Below, one piece after another: positions 34,810-47,566 of a DNA stretch of 64,000 nt. Source of the stretch: Artocarpus heterophyllus. Taxonomy: Eukaryota > Streptophyta > Magnoliopsida > Rosales > Moraceae. The DNA lies in the NCBI GenBank assembly GCA_025403435.1, contig CM046333.1, positions 38,275,521 to 38,339,520 on the forward strand, read 5' to 3'. The notes beneath the pieces were generated by a model. That model did not search any database and had not been told where the DNA came from. It saw only the letters and a list, made by a program, of their open reading frames with translations. A program made the translations under genes and the position numbers. The stretch's first letter is position 1, and every line of letters starts with the position of its first letter.

Positions 34810-36532
34810 ACAGTCACGATCTTTGGTGAAGTTTCCATTGAAGAGGATGAGAGAGAGAGGGAGGAGATAGAAACAGAATGATAGAAACAGGGAGAGAGCA
34901 AGAAAAAAAGGAAAAAAGGGAGAAGGAAAAAAAACGGTCTTTTTGGTATTTTAGGTAGTTTAGAATTAGACTAATCCTAGATATTGTTATTTTCTTTACA
35001 TTTTTAAAACATATGACATTATCAATTAAATAAATAGCAAAATCTGCTGTATTCTATAATTTCTTTAATTTTTTTCAAGGTTGTAAAATTAATTTGTACG
35101 TGATCAATGTATTGATGGGAATGAGTAACGTTCTCTGGTTTGTAGAAATTCTACATAGACCATTGAGGACAGAGTTTGTACTTTTATCTCCTACTACACA
35201 TGTATCAACTAGGATTAGCTCCTTTTTGGTAACTGAAACAGGTCGACAAGGCATGATTGGACAACTTGAGCATGTTGACGACTTTAGCTAGAATTAACTC
35301 AGAGCAACTCGAGAAGACAAGCAACAGGCCAACCAAAATCCCTTGGAGTATTCCGGGACCCACCTAAGAACAATTCCACCAAATCAAGAAATAAGGACCG
35401 GAGTCGGATCAAACTAGGAGTGAAAGCTTCCCAAACCAAATATGGAAACAAGCACAAAGAAAGTCAATTAGAATCCAATAAAGAAACTGCCTTCTCTAGT
35501 CAACAGCAAATTCACTCAAGAGTCAAGAAATAAAGAAGAACCAAATTATCCTCCATAAAAATGGAATTGAAACTATGAATTGGGGACCCTAGAGACCATC
35601 TTCTACATCCTTATTTAATGCATATTTCTCAAATATATTGAAACCCCCTAAACTCTCTACAATTGAAGTAGCCCAGAAGGCGCGACCGAATCACACTACA
35701 ATCGATCAAATATGACCGACTTCCATTCTTGGCAATACAAATTCAATAGTGCTAGATTTTACCCTTTACAACAAATTAACAGTTTCCTATAATATTAAAA
35801 CTTCGTTCACTGGCTTCATATTACAGGCTTACACAAACAGTTGGTCATATTTATAGATATCTTATTTTACTATTAATTTTTCCTTTTTTTTTTCTTCAGC
35901 TGATCGAGCTGGGACATCAGAGAAACTAGAAGTTTATAATACGTTCTGCTTAACATCGTCACTAATACGAAAACATTTTTAAAAATTGAGAGTAGTTATT
36001 TGTAACAACGGTTGTTTGAAAATTGATGTTAAATATGAATAAAAACCCATCTCAAAAGCTTTTTTTTTTTTTTTTTTAATATATATATAGTAGTGCGTCA
36101 ATTAGAGAGAAGCAAAGTAGATCATCAGATCATGAGGCACATCCAGTTTATCAGAACTTAAGACCAAATCCTCATTTGTTTGCTTTCTAGATGATCAGAG
36201 GGCCCTATTATATATCCCTTCTAGCTAGTTATCACAAATATACTTTTGACCTTCGAACATTGCTATAAACATGTGAAGTGTTTTTTTTTTTTTTTTTCAA
36301 CGAACAATACTAGAAGTATTGGTAATGCTAATTAAGCATCACACATAAATATAAAGTTGATCTTATAGTGTAAGATCTACAAGTGGAGTTTATTACTTAT
36401 TAATTGTGATGTTTAATGCTGATCTCATATACGTATAGACAAAGGCCATAATCCATATATGTAACCACACATACACTGCATGGACACCAATACATTCCAA
36501 AGCTTTCGAGCATTTTTACGCGGAAATTTGTA
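34810..36532. other. Intergenic, 1.7 kb, no recognised gene
   Basis: A (GA)n-rich patch lies at 34847-34935. The stretch 35280-35760 is less AT-rich and may be an old retroelement remnant, but no domain was identified. T runs of about 18 nt occur near 36060-36077 and 36281-36298. Confidence 0.35.
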
Positions 36533-36695
36533 GAATGTTTGACATTTTTAGTTTTAAATAAAATTTTTTATTGTTATAATATAAAGCTTTCACATATTAC
36601 AGTATCAACAAAAAGTGAGCTATAGTCAGCTATAACGTAAAGCTTTCATATGCTACAGTGGTTTGAACCAAAATTAGTTAAAATCGCAAATACCA
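36533..36695. mobile_element. Foldback MITE, copy 3
   Basis: It has the family's internal arms TATAAAGCTTTCACATATTA and TAAAGCTTTCATATGCTACA. Its ends are degraded. Confidence 0.5.
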
Positions 36696-37311
36696 TATTA
36701 AGCTAAGAATTTTCAAAGGACTTTGACATATTATAACCTTAGATATTTATCATAATTAAAGTACTTTTTTCTGTAACAACTCAATATCTTTTCTAACTGG
36801 TACGTGTATAAAGATGAGAAATTATAAATGTCAAGCAAGTGCATTTATGCCGAGCATTTCCAATGGAAGATCAGAATGGAAGAGACTAGCAGTACTTATT
36901 ATATGTATGTATATACATGATCATGTATATACATATATATATGCATGCTACAGCTTCCAATTTCCCTGGATCTTTCTAGACTCAACTACTAGCTATAGCT
37001 TTGCTTTTTGTTTGTTTCCCATGATATCTAGCTTTCGGATCATGAATTATTAACACTCTTTGGGGTTCTGTGTGGTTTCCAGGCCTCTATGAGCAAAAAA
37101 GCAATGTGGTCACGTACGCATCAAACCTTCTAGTGAAGACGACATGAAACTTGTATATTCTTAAGCAAAGTAGGGTTTTTTTATATTTCTTTTTTTGGAT
37201 TATTATTTTTTCCTTTTTTTTTAGTTTATTTTTAAGGATGTAATGCCAAGAGTCCACTTAGACATCCCCCCCATTGCAAAAAGCTGGTGATGAACCGACA
37301 CATCCCATAGG
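36696..37311. other. Intergenic
   Basis: AT-rich, with a TATATACATG inverted patch near 36905-36945. No gene recognised. Confidence 0.35.
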
Positions 37312-37385
37312 ACACGTGGCAGGCACAGATAAGTGTCAGGCACAGATAAGTGTCAGCTGCTGTCAGCATCTGCTTCACGTGAAGC
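37312..37385. promoter_or_regulatory. G-box module with 17-bp tandem duplication
   Basis: ACACGTGGC (37312-37320, an ABRE/G-box) is followed by two perfect copies of AGGCACAGATAAGTGTC (37321-37337 and 37338-37354), each holding GATAAG (I-box). A perfect 14-bp palindrome GCTTCACGTGAAGC lies at 37372-37385. The grouping looks regulatory, but no gene starts next to it. The nearest gene is the FPF1-like gene about 1.8 kb to the right, whose 3' end faces this module. Confidence 0.35.
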
Positions 37386-37453
37386 TCCACAGGTACGTTA
37401 TTTGCATATCTTCATGGCTCTCATAGATAGGGGACCTCAGCCATACACATATG

Positions 37454-37454
37454 A

Positions 37455-37489
<35 letters not shown>

Positions 37490-37495
37490 CGTGTA
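37454..37495. repeat. (AT)n-(GT)n microsatellite
   Basis: A perfect AT run followed directly by GTGTGTGTGTGCGTG. Confidence 0.85.
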
Positions 37496-39160
37496 CCTTT
37501 TTTAGTTGTGTAGAATCATCCGGATCATCATTGTGACCCAATCAACAAAAGTACGATCTTTCTATATATGATTGGGCAAGTGATTCCAACTCATCTCTTT
37601 TTCTCTCTGTCTCTCGTTTTTTATTGGATGGTTGAATTTTATATACATACATATATACACACATACACAGACAATATAACTGAAATTCTTTCATATCTAA
37701 ATACGGAAAAATAACCTTGTGGACTTCGACCTTATCCTAAATATAAACAAAGTCAACATTCAGACATGCATGGGTTTGTAAGAAAATATTATTAAAACTA
37801 AAAGCGTTAGACCGCAGATTAACTATAATCCTTCCAGACAATTAGTCTCTTAATCATTTTTTTATAGGTCAAGATTAATTGATAACTTGTAAAATAATCT
37901 TAATTTTTCTCACAAGATTATCCTAATTATATATAGTATTAATTATAAAATATCTACTATAGCAATATATATAGGGCCCTTAAGTATATATTGTAAGCTT
38001 GTTTGTTGCTGTTGTCGTTTTCTTAATAGCCTATGATCTTGCAAATCATTTTCTTTCATGCATAAATTCATTCATTTGTTGGATTTCACTCCCTTCTAAT
38101 ATTAGTTTGTAGAAACAAATTTAGACCCAAAACTAAGTTTTCTTAATTGTTTTGAAGTTAGAAAATGACTTAAGTATTTATCAACTTATGATAAACTCAA
38201 AGCCATATCTTTGTTTTTAAAGAAACTTACACAGTACCTCTTGTGAGTTATAGTTTTTTAATTTTGTGTGAACAGTAAAATATACGGACTTTACTTGAAA
38301 GAAGACTATAAAAAAAAGATCTCATCATTGTTGTTACTGTTCAAATATTCTTGTGTCACACACACACGATACACCAAATCATGACATATGGACCTATAGG
38401 CAGTTGACACGTGTAAGCGTCTCCCTCTCTTTTTACGATCATTATGTGACTGAGCAAACTATCAAATCATGGCATTTTCTTGACAAGTCATTTTTGTTCA
38501 CTGCCTAGTGTCTCTTCTCTTGAAACACACTACTCATTTCCACTACTTATTCTCATGTATCAAGGATATGCAAATATTTGGGCTCATGAGAATCACCTTT
38601 TTGTTTCTTTTTGTAAGTCATCCATATTAATATAATAAACAACATTATTAGCCTTTTTTTTTTCTTTTCCTCTTCTTCTTCTTCTTTTAAGGTTACTACT
38701 AGGATTAATCTGATTTGCTTGAATATTGGCATATTTCAAATAATATAAAGTCCGAATTTGAATTTTTAAGGAGGAATAAAAAAAAAGGTCATTACAAACT
38801 TAGAAAATTGAGAGGCATGCATTAATATTTTTATACGACACAAACTGATCACAAACTTCCAAACCAAAATACTATAAATGATGCAAACTGAAAGAGAAGA
38901 CCCCAATATACTCCAATACAACCTTATTCTACATGATAATATATACATATATATATATATATATACGTACATACATATATATAGCTAGAAACCAAGCACC
39001 GAATTGAAGTACAAACCAAAACCAACAAACAAGAGGAAGAACAAAGATCCCTAGTACGCCAATGACGAAAAGGCGGAATCAATGAGAGCTGATCTTCATG
39101 ACATGCAGAGAATTAAAATGCAAGAGATTCATGATCGTGATGAAGATCACGAACTTGCTC
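37496..39160. other. Intergenic, 3' side of the FPF1-like gene
   Basis: No coding region recognised. It includes an ACACGTGT G-box at about 38408, a CTTCTTCTTC patch near 38672 and an (AT)n run near 38940-38965. Confidence 0.4.
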
Positions 39161-39505
39161 TTACATATCTCTAACATGGAAGATATTGGGGTTTTTGATA
39201 ACGATATCGTACATATGAACTGAATTGAACCTGGAGAAGTCTCTTGGGAGGGAGATCAAGTCAATGGAAGATCTCTTGTGGAATTGGAAGAGATCAGGGT
39301 CACCCCCATAGTACCTCTCCCACCCTAATCCCGTCAATATCTGCTCCAGATACGAATACGACGACACAACCTGTCCGGTCGGCAGGTGCACAAGGACCCT
39401 ATTCCTCCGGGATGACCCGTGCCTCCCCTCTGACGCCGACTCTGCTTGCGGGTTCTCCACTAGGTGCATCACGCCATTAGGCTTGAATATCCAAACACCA
39501 GACAT
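39161..39505 (-). CDS. FPF1: Flowering-promoting factor 1-like protein (FPF1/FLP family)
   Basis: A single intronless frame of 114 residues, ATG at 39505 and TAA at 39161. The start [19 protein letters not shown], the middle [20 protein letters not shown], the block [20 protein letters not shown] and the end [19 protein letters not shown] match the whole length of FPF1 family proteins, which are about 110 residues. A Ser/Arg-rich insert ([14 protein letters not shown]) lies where the family is variable. No transmembrane or known catalytic motif is present. FPF1 proteins are small plant-specific factors that promote flowering and growth, linked to gibberellin response; the biochemical role is not known. 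TATAAATA at 39750-39743 (minus) is a likely TATA box. The gene is intact. Confidence 0.95.
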   Translation of the reverse strand: MSGVWIFKPNGVMHLVENPQAESASEGRHGSSRRNRVLVHLPTGQVVSSYSYLEQILTGLGWERYYGGDPDLFQFHKRSSIDLISLPRDFSRFNSVHMYDIVIKNPNIFHVRDM

Positions 39506-39742
39506 TTTGATATGATAATATGATGAAGATGCGATTCTCTTTATGTAGTGCTAGCTACTACTATTTTGCTCTTTGTTAAGATATTGTTTAGATTTTGTGT
39601 TGGTGTTTGTCTTCTAATATATGTGCTTAAAAGGAAGAAGAGAAGAGAATGAGAAGAGAAGAGTTACAAGAAGGTAGCTAGAAGAGAAGAGGAATTGGTT
39701 TTGGTTGTTGGTGTGTTGGAAATACTTGAGGGGTTAGGGGGG

Positions 39743-39750
39743 TATTTATA
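39743..39750 (-). promoter_or_regulatory. TATA box of the FPF1-like gene
   Basis: TATAAATA on the minus strand, 238 bp before the start codon. It implies a leader of about 200 nt rich in GAAGAG/CTCTTC repeats. Confidence 0.6.
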
Positions 39751-42581
39751 CATGTCAAGGGGGTATAAGGAAAAAAAGAACAATAAAATTTGGGACATAT
39801 TACTTCATCTCTTGGGGGAGTGAAAATGTAAGAATAAAAGGGAATTAATTAGTACTGATGATGGGCATGTTTGGCTTTGGTATAGAATCTAGATATTGTG
39901 GGACCCATGGGTATTAATTTATTAAGGCACATGGATGCTTATAGGGTGTGATTTAGGGCACAAGTTCCATCCGTGGGGGTGTGGGTGTATTTTTGGGTTT
40001 GGAGGAATCTAAATGTTCTTGGCTGCGAGCCTTTGATATATACTTTTCTAATGGAGAATCTTTTATTATTATTTTTTTATTTTTTATTTTTATATATGGG
40101 CAATTTTTTTTATTAATTTAGATAAAGATTCAGAAGCAAAAGAAAGAAAAATAAATAAAAAAAATGAATTAAATAAAAGAGGAGTCAATGGGTTAATTTA
40201 AAGAAAAGTTTGCACTATAGGGTATCCCCCACTCACAATCACGAGATTTTCACGTGAAGGGAGGGTGTGGCGTGAGGTGTTTTTTGGGAGATATTTCGTC
40301 TGAGGTTCTTTCTTTGATCAAGTGCTGGGTAATTTGGTAACTGAAAAAGAGGCAACTTCAATTTCTCCTTTTGTCGGGTACTTATCATCACTTGGGGATA
40401 AATATTCAGAAACCTTGGAGAGATCAGTTTGTTTTTTGGCACGTGTTTCTCAAATCTTGTCACTTCCTTTGTTGTGTGGTTTTTCCTAGAGAAAGAAAAA
40501 GGTATTTTCTTTTGTGGGTTTCTATCAACATATGCCTCAACTATGTATTATTCCTAATTAATTGTGCCAATAATTAAATGTTTTTTGAAGGGCCAATAAT
40601 TAATTAATAGTGTGAACACGTGAACTTTTATGCACTTCTTTTGCTTGTTCAAATTAGTTTATTATCATCAACACGTGACTGCTGCAAAACTAATATCAAG
40701 TTTGTATATTTAAGGGTTAATTGATAGGAATTAATTACTTTGAAACTTTGTGATCTTTGATCTAGTTAATCATCGCTTTTATATCAGGAATTTAAGTTCA
40801 TTATCTTTAACTTAATTAGTTTTGCTTGTTTCAAAGGAATTGAACAAAAAATTTAACTCAAATATTTTTAAATATAGGAAGAGTGAAGAATACAAAGTGT
40901 TAGGTAGACAAGGGTCCATATAGATAAAAGTGTTATTAAAAGGGTCAATATTCTCCTACCTTGAAAACCCTTTTCTAAGCGTTACTATGTACTTCAATTT
41001 TTAAGCTTAATTAAACTTAATTTCTCATAGCCATATTTAATCAATGCACACATATTTTGAAGATAAAGATTATTGAATTGAAAAATGATTGTACTATTAT
41101 GTCTATATGAGATATTTATTCATTTTACATATAATATTAGTTCAACTTAAATTTATTGATTGAGAGAAAGGAATTTGGGTGCATTAAGGAAGGAATGTAC
41201 GATGCAAAATTATTAGGTGAATTTTTATAAATATTATCTTTTAAGATTTATTTTTTATAAATTTTATACATGTTCATTTGTGACAAAACTTGATTTGTAA
41301 TATGAACGATAATGTGACATAATTTTTTTTAAAATATTGCATAAATAAATATAATTTTTAAAATTGTGACATAATATGTAATTTTTTAAAATTTTATTAA
41401 ATATTAGTTGATATCTCAATTAGTTTAAGAGAATTGATAATCAAAGGGGGACAATTTGTACGTCAAGACAATATTAGGTCCAATGACGTCTTATCCATGC
41501 AGTAAATGTATTCCGTACTATATCCTGGTTGGCATGTCACATATTTTAATTAGAATTTCCGACCGACAAGGATGTTCGGTAGGCATTATTGTTAAAAAAT
41601 ATATATACTTCTTTAACAAAAAAAGAATTTTGCTTCGACAGGTACTTGTTTCCATAGTAGTAAAAAAAAAAAATCCACTATCATCAAGCGAGAGAGAAGA
41701 AAATCCACTACTCTTTTAGTAGATAATATCCACATAGCGAAAGGATTAACGAGGATATTACTCCTATCAAATACGAGTTTGGCGGATTTTTTATTTTTTT
41801 TAAGAGGAATATTAATAATAATGGCTATTAATACTATTTATCTTTGACACAAAATTGCTATTTGATGACTTGGCTAAACGATTATGGGCCAGTTTGGTAT
41901 TGCTTTTGTTATGATGTGTTGAGACCTATAAACAGGTAGACGTATAGTAAACCATGTATAAAATTATTGTAGAGATATATAATAACGAAAATAGACATAT
42001 TTTACTAAGCCTATTTATAGTTTTATTTTTTTATTTAATTTTAATTTTAAGGTTAACATACGTAATATTTATATATTCAAATGTTAAAATTGTAATTTTT
42101 TTATTATTATTTAATATTTTTAATATATTTGTTACCAGCTAATTTGTTGGTTTTTTCCAACAAGACATTTTTTGATTTCAATTAAATTCAAAAAAGTCAC
42201 TCAACTTAAAAAATTAATGTGTTATTTGATATATTTTATTTTTTATAGAAAAAAGTAGAATGAGAATTATGTATTATTAATATTAGTTTAATAATTTTAA
42301 ATTATAAAAGCAAAAGCTAAAAAAGCAACTCCTACATGCTTCTTAACTTTTCCTACTGGGTAATATTTTTTAAAAACAACTTTTTAAAAACAAAGTTTTC
42401 CAAACGTCTTAAATTGCTGTAGGCAGTTATATAAGCTAAAAGTAGCTTTCAAAGCAATGCCAAATCGGCCTTCTATTAGATTATGTATAGTTATTTCCTA
42501 ACATATAGTTAATAATATAATACACCTTCCACATGAATCTTTATAGCTCGAATTACTTGAGTACAAATGAGATTACATATA
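39751..42581. other. Intergenic, upstream side of the FPF1-like gene, 2.8 kb
   Basis: AT-rich. GGCACGTGTTT at about 40438 and TCACGTGAA at about 40250 are G-box motifs that could act on the FPF1-like gene. No coding region was recognised. Confidence 0.4.
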
Positions 42582-42727
42582 GGGTGTTTGGCATGGTAGT
42601 AAAAATCATTGGTGAAAACTGTTTTTACTATAGCATGTGAGAGCTTTGCATTGTACTATTTTTTTCTTTAAGCTTTATACTGTTCATAACTGAGGTAGTG
42701 TTGTAAACCACCCTCCACCACACACCT
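42582..42727. mobile_element. Foldback MITE, copy 4
   Basis: It begins GGGTGTTTGGCATGG and ends ACCACCCTCCACCACACACC. Between are the arms TAGCATGTGAGAGCTTTGCA and TAAGCTTTATACTG. Confidence 0.6.
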
Positions 42728-44003
42728 TTATAAATATCTTTCATATATTCTCATGCATTGACATGATAGTTAAAGCACCTACATGCGGTCATTATGATTG
42801 GGATTAGACAGTCCATTATTGCTAATTATACCACAAATCATAATTCTATGCTTAAGATTTCCTAGACTCCTCAAAACCACTCAAATGATCTAGTGTCACT
42901 CCTTTTGTTGATATATCTAGAGTCAAATCAAATTTAATAAATTGGCTGTCAAAAGGACCACTTTCGTCCAAGTCTTCCACTCCAATGTGGCGTGAAGAGA
43001 GGTTTTTTTTGCAATTTATCCGGGGCAATGGAAATTCATATCTTTCGCTTAACAATGTCATGTCACGCCCATATGGCATCACATGGGCTGCATGGTCCTG
43101 CAATTTTATAATGAGGTTCTTTTAGCGGCAATGCATGAGTTGTCAAATCATAATTAGAATGAAGCTTTTTGGAAATTTTACAGCTATAGCCACCTGCCAT
43201 GTGGCAAAATGGACCAGTCAAATGTCGACCAGGTTCGGATCCAAAGAAAACTACTTTTTGATGCCCTTTTTAAGTCTCGTTTTCCCTCTAAAATTTGCAA
43301 GTAGCGTAATATATATAACAGTTATTAGCTTGTACTAATATGTATTTTGAACATCAAATTATATCAAAATTATAATCACAAACATTCACCATAATCTAGA
43401 TTATAATTTTTTTGCTAGTAACCTAGATTATACTTTTAATACATCAACGTAGGTACTCAATTTCTTTTTTGGTGGAAATTATAGTAAAACATTTTTTGAA
43501 ACTCTTTTGAAGTAATTTAAATAACAGGTTGTGAAATATTTGACATAGTTTCTGGTAAAAATTTACTTATATTTAGTAAATTTGTTAATTTACCTAGTAA
43601 ATAAAAAAGATAACTAAATTATGTACATGAAATATATACCATTTAATTCAAATATTTTAAAATATAGTATTTACTTAAAAAATGTTTAAAAAAACACTAT
43701 TTGCTATTTTGTTTCTCTTTTTCTTTTGTTATCTATCATAGAATTCTTAATTAGGGGAAAAAAACGAAAAGATTATTTATTATAAATATCTTAGTACTTT
43801 GTCAGCCGCAATGTATTACCTACTCGATTCACACTTGCAAATTGCATAAAAGATCGAAACAAATATTTCTTCCAATAACTTTGTCATGCCAAAAGTCAAA
43901 ACCGACCAAAGTCACGATATTTTATCTTATTCAAACAAAACTTCCAATATTTTGTCTACGAATTCAGCCTGTTCACACGGAACAAATTGTCGACAAGTTA
44001 TAC
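42728..44003. other. Intergenic, 1.3 kb, no recognised feature
   Basis: An 83-codon open frame on minus (43103-42852) has no family I recognise and no splice or promoter support. Confidence 0.35.
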
Positions 44004-44155
44004 AAGGCTGTTTGACAAGGTCGGTCCAAATCATAATCTCAATTATGAACAATATAAAGCTCTTATATGCTACAGTAAAAATAAAAAAAATCACTACAGT
44101 ATAAAGCTTTTACATGCTACAATAAAAACAGTTCTAATCACTATGCTAAACACCC
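44004..44155. mobile_element. Foldback MITE, copy 5
   Basis: It begins AAGGCTGTTTGACAAGG and ends CTATGCTAAACACCC. The arms TAAAGCTCTTATATGCTACA and TAAAGCTTTTACATGCTACA match the family. Confidence 0.6.
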
Positions 44156-45400
44156 TATAAATCGTGGTTTCCCAATTGATTTGATTATGAGAAATGGTCA
44201 ATTTGTTACACTCACACACGTAAATATATGTATATTTGATATTGGAATGAGTTTTCAAGGTCACATATTCATAGATTGATGATCACCAATGAAATTATAC
44301 AAATAAGTACATACCTTAATTACATTGATGATGCGGTGTTTTATGTGACTTGCTATAGGTTAAGCAACTGATTAACTTTAAGCATTAATTAATTCTTTTT
44401 TCCTTTTTAATTTTCTAATAATTAATATATGAACAACAACAATATCAAGAGAAGAAGGACATATCCCAATTAAGTTAGCAACTTTTAAACTTTCAATCCT
44501 TTGCTAAATCGTCTACTCACAATCCAGTCACATCCCATAGGAAAATAAAACGAGAGACAAACTAAACACTATTTTAAATATTAAAAAAAAAGAGATATAA
44601 GCATACGACACAGCTGTAATTGGAGGATCAAGCAAAAATCAATCTTATCAGGTGACAACTAATTTTTATTAAAAGTGTTACATTTTTTTTTAAATATCGC
44701 GTGACAATTTTTAGACACCTATTAAACAAAAATTTATAAATTAATATTACTTGAGTGAGTATTATAAAATGCTATAAAATGAGTTGAGATGCCAAGGCAC
44801 ATTTACTTTCATTAACATCTATGCTTGACCATTATACCACTCAATAGATAAGCATAAGTCAAGGTACACTAAATTTGTTGAGCATATAAATATTCAACAT
44901 GTATAAGATACATCATACCAAGCAAAACTAAGTCGCATAATATTGTATTATTATACAGGATTTGATAGGATTATTGTTTTTTTTTTTTCCCTTTTCTTGA
45001 GGATTATTAATGTTTGAGTTGAATTGAGTTTAATTTTTTTAATAAATGGTGAGAAAGGAGAATTGATTGAATAATATCGAATTACATGAGATATGTTACA
45101 TATTCAAACTATAGTATTCAACTTCAAATTCTATTTTCACGTCTAATTGTTTTTCAAATATATGAGATTTAATTTCATTCCAATCTTTCTATATGTTGTT
45201 TGGTTCTGATGTAATGTGACATTCGAAAAGCAACAATCATATTGTAACACAAATTAGTATTCTTTAGTATTGTGCTGCCACATAAGGATCTCCGATTGAG
45301 CTTGTAAAGTCATGATCGATGTCATCGATATCCGAGAAGATCAAATAAAAAGGGGGGGAAAACAAAAGGAAAAAACATTATAATATTAATATGGATGTAA
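44156..45400. other. Intergenic, AT-rich, no recognised feature
   Basis: No gene or terminal repeat was recognised. It is notably AT-rich, with a T run near 44980. Confidence 0.35.
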
Positions 45401-45404
45401 ATCC

Positions 45405-45790
45405 ATGAAAGTGAATAATAATATTGGTGGTCCTATAAAACTTTTTGTGTGTTGCACGGTTGGAGAGTCTTATAATTATTCTAGTGTCCCCTCAATGAGT
45501 AAGAAGTGTGCGTGGGAGCATGGGAAAGGGCAGTGTGTAGAGAAGGCCTTGTGGATATGTTGCATGCCTTTTTCCCATCCAAGCCTCGAGTTCCAGTCTC
45601 TTCCTGCCTCTTTGTGTTCCTCTTTATGCCTTCCCTTGGGTCCAAACTGACGTTGAGTAGTTCCCCTCCTAGATGGACCCCACAATTCTAGGCCTTTCCC
45701 TGATTGGCTAATTACTTCCCAAATTTTCCACTTATGACTTCCACGTGTCACAGTCTCATGAGGTTCGCCGTCTTTCTACATCTAATTTTT
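45405..45790. other. GC-richer island in AT-rich DNA with a short hairpin
   Basis: This 0.4 kb is clearly less AT-rich than its surroundings. It contains an inverted pair, ATGGGAAA (45520-45527) and TTTCCCAT (45571-45578), extended inward by GGCA..TG / CATGCC pairing. It also has GATTGGCTAAT (CCAAT-like, near 45702) and CCACGTGTC (G-box, near 45740). The open frames on both strands show no protein family. It could be transcribed as a non-coding RNA; the function is unknown. Confidence 0.3.
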
Positions 45791-45991
45791 AGAAAGTAGG
45801 GACCACTTACATAGGTGTCAATGTACCAACACTATTCTGATCTTATTCCATATGGCCCCAATTGTCAGATCATTGATCTTCTTCTTCTTCTTCTTATTAT
45901 CATGTAAAAAAAAGGTTTATCCATTACCATATTTATATATAGTACTGTTTAGCCTAATTCTTTTTTTTTTTTTGGTTGAAACTTAACCTAA

Positions 45992-46026
<35 letters not shown>

Positions 46027-46940
46027 ACTAATTCTATTTGGCAGCACAATGCTTATGTAGTGCAAGTCTTGAAATGAAAGTTTCCAGTATTATTTGCATA
46101 CAAGGTTAATATAATTTACACACACACACACATAGTGGACAAATACTTGTTCGTACTGCGTAATTCATGTTTTTTTTAAAGGGATAACATCATGTTATTA
46201 ATTATTAAATCATACCACCACAATCAAATAGTACTTGGTTTATTACTACCACAATCAAATAGTACTAGGTTTATTCAAATATTATACTTTCAGTTTTTGA
46301 TCTCATCAATGTATACCTTTGATTAGATTTAATATACAAATTTATAAGTTTTCTTAGTCAACTTTCAATTGTAACCTAAAAATGATCTAAAATATCCCCA
46401 AATAGAAAAATAAGAGACTTTAAATATTTTAAAACACTTTAAGCTAAGGATTGTGATCTCAAAAATGCCTAAAACACCCTCAAAAATGGATTTTTTATAT
46501 GCTTTTTTTTTTTATTTTCTTCTTATTTTGTAGTTCTAGTTTTTTTCTCCCTTACATAAGGATAATTTGGTCATTTTAAAAATCAAAATCAATTATTAGC
46601 CAAGATAAAAGTTAGATTTGTATATTAAATTTAATTTGAAGTATATATTCGATGAGATAAAAGCCCAAATATATAATTTTTGAATGAACCTCTCCGAAAA
46701 GAAATTTGATTGTTAAAAAGTATGACACACACGAGTACCAAAAGAACTCATATCATTGAAAATAAATCGTTATTAATATAATCTTGCAGCATAAAATTAT
46801 AATAGACAAAATTAAACGACATGGACGGAATTTGTTAATAATCCTCACGCACATGGGCTTTTCCTACTTTTCTTGCACATTATGTAATTATATTATAGGA
46901 GCACCAGTAATACAATGTGAAATTAGTTGGTTAATAATGA
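45791..46940. other. Intergenic with microsatellite
   Basis: It contains an (AT)n run at 45995-46023 and (CA)n near 46118-46130. A direct repeat of CCACAATCAAATAGTACT(T/A)GG lies near 46218 and 46250. No gene recognised. Confidence 0.4.
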
Positions 46941-47110
46941 CAGATTTTAACATTTTGGGTTGAAACTATTTTCAGATACAATGCTATTTTAGTCCTAAGT
47001 TTAGCATATATATATATATGTTATATTTGAAGTCAAATTTAACATACATTACATTTAACACTAAAAATAGCATTGCAATGTAAATGTTTTCTCTCAAAAT
47101 GTTCAAAATT
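46941..47110. repeat. Imperfect foldback repeat with a TA-rich centre
   Basis: The left arm AACATTTTGGGTTGAAAC..ACAATGCTATTTT is mirrored by AAAATAGCATTGCAATGTAAATG..CAAAATGTT on the right, around an (AT)n centre near 47010. It resembles a small MITE, but the ends are not clear. Confidence 0.4.
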
Positions 47111-47566
47111 GGGCATTAGCATTAGCATATTGATTTAACAAATTTAACGTTGATTATTCAAATTTTAATACATTTGACTGCTATTGGTTAATATGTTGAG
47201 TTTGCATTTAATAGTTATCATGTTCTCATTTTCAAATTATATAAAAATAAAAAATTACTTTTACAAGGTCCGAAACTTAAAATTTATATGGTTAAAAGTA
47301 GATATAGTATTTTAGAAATAGAGCAATTTACATTAGAGCGTACAATACAATAAGATATTAAATATATGTTTGACCTTATACATGCAACAGTGATCAGGTA
47401 GCTCACATATATAGTTCCATTTTTGACTCTAAATTTAAAGCATTACGGAAAACATAGTTACATGTAATATATACAAGATAAAAAAAGGTGATAACTAATA
47501 TAAGTAGATTCTAACACATATAAGTAGAATCTAACATATTTCAACCAAATTGGCATTCATTAGAAT

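Noticed and set aside
37333..37536. Open frame downstream of the G-box module
   Set aside because: It runs through an (AT)n-(GT)n microsatellite (repeated YI and CV), so it is chance.
42852..43103. 83-codon minus-strand open frame
   Set aside because: No family, no conserved motif and no promoter or splice support in AT-rich intergenic DNA.
45405..45751. Protein-coding gene in the GC-richer island
   Set aside because: Frames on both strands of similar length, no recognisable family and no splice signals; kept only as a possible non-coding region.
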